Below are positions 60,067 through 64,000 of a DNA stretch of 64,000 bases, one piece after another. The DNA is from Pseudomonas viridiflava. Lineage in GTDB: Bacteria; Pseudomonadota; Gammaproteobacteria; Pseudomonadales; Pseudomonadaceae. The translations under genes and the position numbers were made by a program. Every line of letters begins with the position of its first letter. The stretch's first letter is position 1. Location of the stretch: positions 868,001-932,000 of the forward strand of contig NZ_UWFA01000416.1 of assembly GCF_900601905.1 (NCBI RefSeq). The letters are read 5' to 3'. The notes below the pieces were generated by a model. That model was not told the origin of the DNA. It searched no databases and saw only the letters and a program-made list of their open reading frames with translations.

Positions 60067-61518
60067 TCAGCGCGGAAACGCTGGAGGGTTGACGCCCGCC
60101 ATGTCTTCCATCACACGCACCACCTGGCAGCTGTAACCGAATTCGTTGTCGTACCAGACGTACAGAACAACACGGTTATCGTTGGCGATGGTGGCTTCGG
60201 CATCCACAACACCGGCATGGCGCGAGCCAACGAAGTCGGTGGAAACCACTTCCTGAGAGTTCACGAAGTCGATCTGCTTGTGCAGATCCGAGTGCAGTGC
60301 CATGTAGCGCAGGTACTCGTTGATTTCTTCGCGCGTGGTCGCTTTCTCGAGGTTCAGGTTGAGAATGGCCATCGAAACGTTAGGCGTCGGTACACGAATC
60401 GCGTTGCCAGTCAGCTTTCCAGCCAGCTCAGGCAATGCCTTGGCAGCAGCAGTGGCAGCGCCGGTTTCAGTGATCACCATGTTCAACGCGGCGCTACGGC
60501 CACGGCGATCGCCCTTGTGGAAGTTGTCGATCAGGTTCTGGTCGTTGGTGTACGAGTGAACGGTTTCAACGTGACCATTGACGATACCGAACTTGTCGTT
60601 GACAGCCTTGAGCACCGGCACGATGGCGTTGGTGGTGCAGGAAGCCGCCGACACGATCTTGTCGTCTGCAGTGATTTCACCGTGGTTGATACCGTGCACG
60701 ATGTTCTTCAACTTGCCTTTGCCCGGAGCGGTCAGCACCACGCGGTCGATACCCGGGCAAGCCAGATGCTGGCCCAGACCGTCGGCATCACGCCATACGC
60801 CGGTGTTGTCGACCAGCAGTGCGTCCTTGATACCGTACTGGGTGTAATCCACCTCGGTCGGGTTCTTGGCGTAGATCACCTGGATCAGGTTGCCGTTGGC
60901 CGTGATGGTGCTGTTGGCTTCGTCGATGGTGATGGTGCCGTCGAACGGGCCGTGCACCGAGTCACGACGCAGCAGGCTGGCACGCTTGACCAGGTCGTTT
61001 TCGGCGCCCTTGCGGACCACGATGGCACGCAGACGCAGGCCGTCCCCACCACCGGTTTTTTCGATCAGGATACGCGCCAGCAGGCGACCAATCCGGCCGA
61101 AACCATAAAGCACGACATCGGTACCCTTGCGCGGGCTAGGGGTCTGTTGCTGCCCCACCAGCTCGGCCAGCTCGTCACGCACGAACTGCTCGGCGCTGCG
61201 GCCGTTGCTTTCGGTCTTGAACTTGACGGCCAACTTGCCCAGGTCCACCGAGGCGGCACCCAGTTTGAGTTCGCTCATCGCCTTGATCAGCGGGAACGTT
61301 TCGTGGACGGACAGCTCACTGGCGTCGGACTGACGATGACGCGCAAAGCGGTGAGCCTTGAGGATCGCAATCACTGAACGGTTGATGAGGCTGCGGCCAT
61401 AGATCGAACTCACCACATTATTATTGCGGTAGAGCTGACCGATAAGCGGGATCATCGCCTCGGCGAGGGCTTCACGATCGATCCATTCACCAAGACACTG
61501 GTCGGGCTTCTGAGTCAC
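60067..61518 (-). CDS. Glyceraldehyde-3-phosphate dehydrogenase, long form
   Basis: A 483-residue GAPDH. An N-terminal helical extension of about 135 residues precedes the classical domain: GFGRIGRLLARIL, catalytic Cys in SAASCTTNAIVPVL, and WYDNEFGYSCQVV. This long type is common in Pseudomonas next to mfd (PA3001 type) and serves gluconeogenic flux. GTG at 61518 has AAGG five bases upstream. Confidence 0.95.
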   Translation of the reverse strand: MTQKPDQCLGEWIDREALAEAMIPLIGQLYRNNNVVSSIYGRSLINRSVIAILKAHRFARHRQSDASELSVHETFPLIKAMSELKLGAASVDLGKLAVKFKTESNGRSAEQFVRDELAELVGQQQTPSPRKGTDVVLYGFGRIGRLLARILIEKTGGGDGLRLRAIVVRKGAENDLVKRASLLRRDSVHGPFDGTITIDEANSTITANGNLIQVIYAKNPTEVDYTQYGIKDALLVDNTGVWRDADGLGQHLACPGIDRVVLTAPGKGKLKNIVHGINHGEITADDKIVSAASCTTNAIVPVLKAVNDKFGIVNGHVETVHSYTNDQNLIDNFHKGDRRGRSAALNMVITETGAATAAAKALPELAGKLTGNAIRVPTPNVSMAILNLNLEKATTREEINEYLRYMALHSDLHKQIDFVNSQEVVSTDFVGSRHAGVVDAEATIANDNRVVLYVWYDNEFGYSCQVVRVMEDMAGVNPPAFPR

Positions 61519-61680
61519 GGGAACCTTCCACATGTAGGGGCTGAAAAAAGGGGCTACATTATGCCGCCGCCTTTGTTTATGAGCAATGCGCGGTTGTCAG
61601 ATCAGCGTTCACTACATTTGTTCCGCTTCACGTCAAAAATGCTGCGCGTGGCATTTCTGCTTCACAGCGTAGTCTGAAAA

Positions 61681-61710
61681 CTGACAGCTGCTATGTCTGA
61701 CCGGTACAAT
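61681..61710 (+). promoter_or_regulatory. Probable mfd promoter
   Basis: CTGACA at 61681 and TACAAT at 61705 are separated by 18 bases. Both are close to sigma70 consensus. Confidence 0.5.
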
Positions 61711-61747
61711 CGCCGCCCCTGTCGCAACGCTTGGAGCTCAATCTTCC

Positions 61748-64000
61748 GTGCCCGTTCTGCGTCTACCGCTTCTTCCTGCTGCTGCAGGCAAACAACACTG
61801 GGGCAACCTTCCCGGTGCCGCCCTGAGCCTGGCGATTGCCGAGGCTGCCAGCGCCGCCAAGCGCTTCACCCTGCTTCTGACCGCCGACAGCCAGAGTGCC
61901 GAGCGTCTTGAGCAAGAGCTGAAGTTCTTCGCGCCGGACTTGCCGGTGTTGCATTTCCCGGACTGGGAGACGCTGCCCTACGACCTGTTCTCGCCGCACC
62001 AGGACATCATTTCCCAGCGCATCGCGAGCCTTTATCGCCTGCCGGAGCTGGTGCATGGCGTTCTGGTAGTGCCGATCACTACAGCCCTACATCGCCTGGC
62101 GCCGACCAGGTTCCTGCTGGGCAGCAGCCTGGTCCTGGACATCGGCCAGAAGCTCGACATCGAAGCCATGCGCACGCGCCTGGAAGCCAGCGGCTATCGC
62201 TACGTCGATACGGTGTATGAGCACGGCGAGTTCACGGTGCGCGGCAACCTCATCGACCTGTTCCCGATGGGCAGCAAGCTGCCGTACCGGATCGACCTGT
62301 TCGACGATGAAATCGAAACCCTGCGCACCTTCGACCCCGAGACTCAGCGCTCCATCGACAAGGTCGATTCAGTACGCCTGCTGCCCGCCCGGGAATTCCC
62401 GCTGCAGAAAGAAGAAGTCACACGCTTCAAGGCCCGCTTCCGCGAGCGCTTCGATGTGGATTTCCGCCGCAGCCCGATCTTCCAGGATTTGAGCAGCGGC
62501 ATCACGCCGGCTGGTATCGAGTACTACCTGCCACTGTTTTTCGAAGAAACCTCGACGCTATTCGACTACCTGCCGCAGGACACCCAGGTGTTTTCCCTGC
62601 CGGCCATCGAACAGGCGGCGGAGAATTTCTGGAACGACGTTCGCAACCGCTACGAAGAACGCCGCGTCGACCCAGAGCGTCCTTTATTGCCGCCAGCCGA
62701 ACTGTTCCTGCCCGTTGAAGACTGCTTCGCCCGCCTGAAAAGCTGGCCACGGGTGGTCGCCAGCCAGCAGGACGTCGACACCGGCGTCGTCCGCGAACGC
62801 TTCCCGGCACAACTGCTGCCGGAACTGGCGATTGAAGCCAAAGCCAATCAGCCATTGGCAGCGCTGGCGAAATTCATTGAGGAATTCGACGGCCGCATTC
62901 TGTTTACCGCCGAATCGGCCGGCCGCCGGGAAGTCCTGCTGGAATTGCTCGAACGCCTGAAGCTGCGGCCCAAAACCGTGGACAGCTGGGGCGACTTCGT
63001 CAAAGGCAAGGATCGCCTGTCGATCACCATTGCGCCGCTGGATGACGGCTTGCTGCTGGATCAACCGGCCATCGCCCTGATCGCGGAAAGCCCGCTGTTC
63101 GGCCAGCGGGTCATGCAGCGTCGACGTCGGGAGAAACGCACTGACGGCGGCAATAATGATGCGGTGATCAAAAACCTCACTGAGCTGCGCGAAGGTGCGC
63201 CAGTGGTGCATATCGATCATGGTGTTGGTCGTTATCTTGGCCTGGCGACGCTTGAGGTGGAAAACCAGGTCGCTGAATTTCTGATGCTGGCCTACGCCGA
63301 GGACGCCAAGCTGTATGTACCGGTTGCCAACCTGCATCTGATCGCTCGCTACACCGGCAGCGATGACGCGCTCGCGCCGCTGCATCGGCTGGGTTCAGAG
63401 GTCTGGCAGAAAGCCAAGCGCAAGGCCGCAGAGCAAGTGCGCGATGTGGCCGCCGAGCTGCTGGATATCTACGCCCGGCGTGCCGCTCGCGAGGGCTATG
63501 CCTTCGCCGACCCGAAGGCCGACTACGCGACATTCAGCGCCGGCTTCCCGTTCGAAGAAACCCCGGATCAACAGACCACCATCGACGCGGTGCGCGCCGA
63601 CATGCTCGCGCCCAAGCCCATGGACCGACTGGTCTGCGGCGACGTGGGTTTCGGCAAGACCGAAGTGGCAATGCGCGCGGCGTTCATTGCCGTGCATGGC
63701 GGGCGTCAGGTCGCAATCCTGGTGCCGACCACACTGCTCGCCCAGCAGCACTACAACAGCTTCCGCGACCGCTTCGCCGACTGGCCGGTAAGCGTGGAAG
63801 TGATGAGCCGCTTCAAGTCCGCCAAGGAAGTCAACGCCGCGGTGGCCGATCTGGCCGAAGGCAAGATCGACATCGTCATCGGCACGCACAAACTGTTGCA
63901 GGACGACGTCAAGATCAAAAACCTCGGGCTGGTGATCATCGACGAAGAACACCGTTTTGGTGTCCGTCAGAAGGAACAGCTCAAGGCCTTGCGCAGCGAA
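61748..64000 (+). CDS. mfd: Transcription-repair coupling factor Mfd, 3' end outside window
   Basis: The first 751 residues of Mfd; the gene runs off the right edge. From GTG at 61748 (VPVLRLPLLPAAAGKQHWGN) it shows the UvrB-homology module (LYDLFSPHQDII-type stretch, YVDTVYEHGEFTVRGNLIDL), the RNA polymerase interaction region (VVHIDHGVGRYLGL), Walker A GDVGFGKTEVAMRAA and DEEH in IIDEEHRFGV. It removes stalled RNA polymerase and recruits UvrA. Confidence 0.97.
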   Translation, partial: MPVLRLPLLPAAAGKQHWGNLPGAALSLAIAEAASAAKRFTLLLTADSQSAERLEQELKFFAPDLPVLHFPDWETLPYDLFSPHQDIISQRIASLYRLPELVHGVLVVPITTALHRLAPTRFLLGSSLVLDIGQKLDIEAMRTRLEASGYRYVDTVYEHGEFTVRGNLIDLFPMGSKLPYRIDLFDDEIETLRTFDPETQRSIDKVDSVRLLPAREFPLQKEEVTRFKARFRERFDVDFRRSPIFQDLSSGITPAGIEYYLPLFFEETSTLFDYLPQDTQVFSLPAIEQAAENFWNDVRNRYEERRVDPERPLLPPAELFLPVEDCFARLKSWPRVVASQQDVDTGVVRERFPAQLLPELAIEAKANQPLAALAKFIEEFDGRILFTAESAGRREVLLELLERLKLRPKTVDSWGDFVKGKDRLSITIAPLDDGLLLDQPAIALIAESPLFGQRVMQRRRREKRTDGGNNDAVIKNLTELREGAPVVHIDHGVGRYLGLATLEVENQVAEFLMLAYAEDAKLYVPVANLHLIARYTGSDDALAPLHRLGSEVWQKAKRKAAEQVRDVAAELLDIYARRAAREGYAFADPKADYATFSAGFPFEETPDQQTTIDAVRADMLAPKPMDRLVCGDVGFGKTEVAMRAAFIAVHGGRQVAILVPTTLLAQQHYNSFRDRFADWPVSVEVMSRFKSAKEVNAAVADLAEGKIDIVIGTHKLLQDDVKIKNLGLVIIDEEHRFGVRQKEQLKALRSE

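Noticed and set aside
1..64000. CRISPR arrays, tRNA or rRNA genes, insertion sequences
   Set aside because: No spaced direct-repeat array, tRNA-like cloverleaf or transposase was seen on either strand by eye; a dedicated tRNA scan was not possible.

Overview
The window looks like a Pseudomonas chromosome of the fluorescens/syringae lineage. The evidence is the conserved block dusA - tal - rssC/rssB - mlaA, the copRS, lolCDE, sthA and gap/mfd genes, and REP-type repeats of the GTGGGACCGGCTTTAGCCGGGAAG kind. I cannot name the species. Positions 1 to about 41.4 kb are an apparently complete-looking temperate prophage whose left end lies outside the window. From about 41.46 kb to 64 kb the DNA is ordinary host core genome.

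Prophage layout: its integrase (40236-41360) lies directly against the 5' end of dusA, a known integration target. The late genes run leftward on the minus strand from about 27 kb to 0.5 kb. They encode a holin, then a lambda-type head module (terminase Nu1/A, gpW, portal, ClpP-like protease, decoration protein, capsid E, FII and Z homologues), then a P2-type contractile tail (V, W, J, I, tail fibre module, sheath, tube, E/E', tape measure, U, X, D), then endolysin and nested Rz/Rz1. Dam methylase, a DUF2971 protein and an SRAP protein follow as cargo. This is a myovirus mosaic.

Early and regulatory genes: a leftward operon (cro-like, CII-like, TraR/DksA zinc finger, TOPRIM/VirE primase-helicase, Q-like regulator) runs from the immunity region at 31.3 kb. 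The S24-family cI repressor is divergent. Directly behind cI, in the position lambda uses for rex, is a three-gene leftward cassette (nuclease, middle component, SMC-like ATPase) resembling ABC-three-component/Lamassu defence systems. At 35.7 kb a second set of repressor-like operators covers a promoter for a rightward operon of small genes: antirepressor KilAC domain, AlpA-type regulator, two PrtN-like activators, and a cytosine methylase.

The most unusual feature is at 39.2-39.96 kb. One Shine-Dalgarno sequence serves a TTG and an ATG start four bases apart, opening two different frames that overlap for about 745 bases. One frame encodes a complete m5C DNA methyltransferase. The other encodes a protein that I recognise as a common phage family, and its stop is ATGA-coupled to the next gene. 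Other points of note are a duplicated tail chaperone gpE joined to E' by an apparent +1 (or -2) frameshift at UUU CGU, remote repressor operators, terminator-plus-SD modules between late genes, and a cluster of GTCCCAC repeats.

Host region: transaldolase, the RssC/RssB switch, two PilZ proteins, MlaA/VacJ, a PhnX-like HAD protein without its catalytic Asp, DUF4404, QueF, a cupredoxin divergent from CopRS with a CopR-like box between them, LolCDE, a glycerophosphodiester phosphodiesterase, SthA, an MFS (MHS family) transporter, a long-form GAPDH, and the first 751 residues of Mfd.
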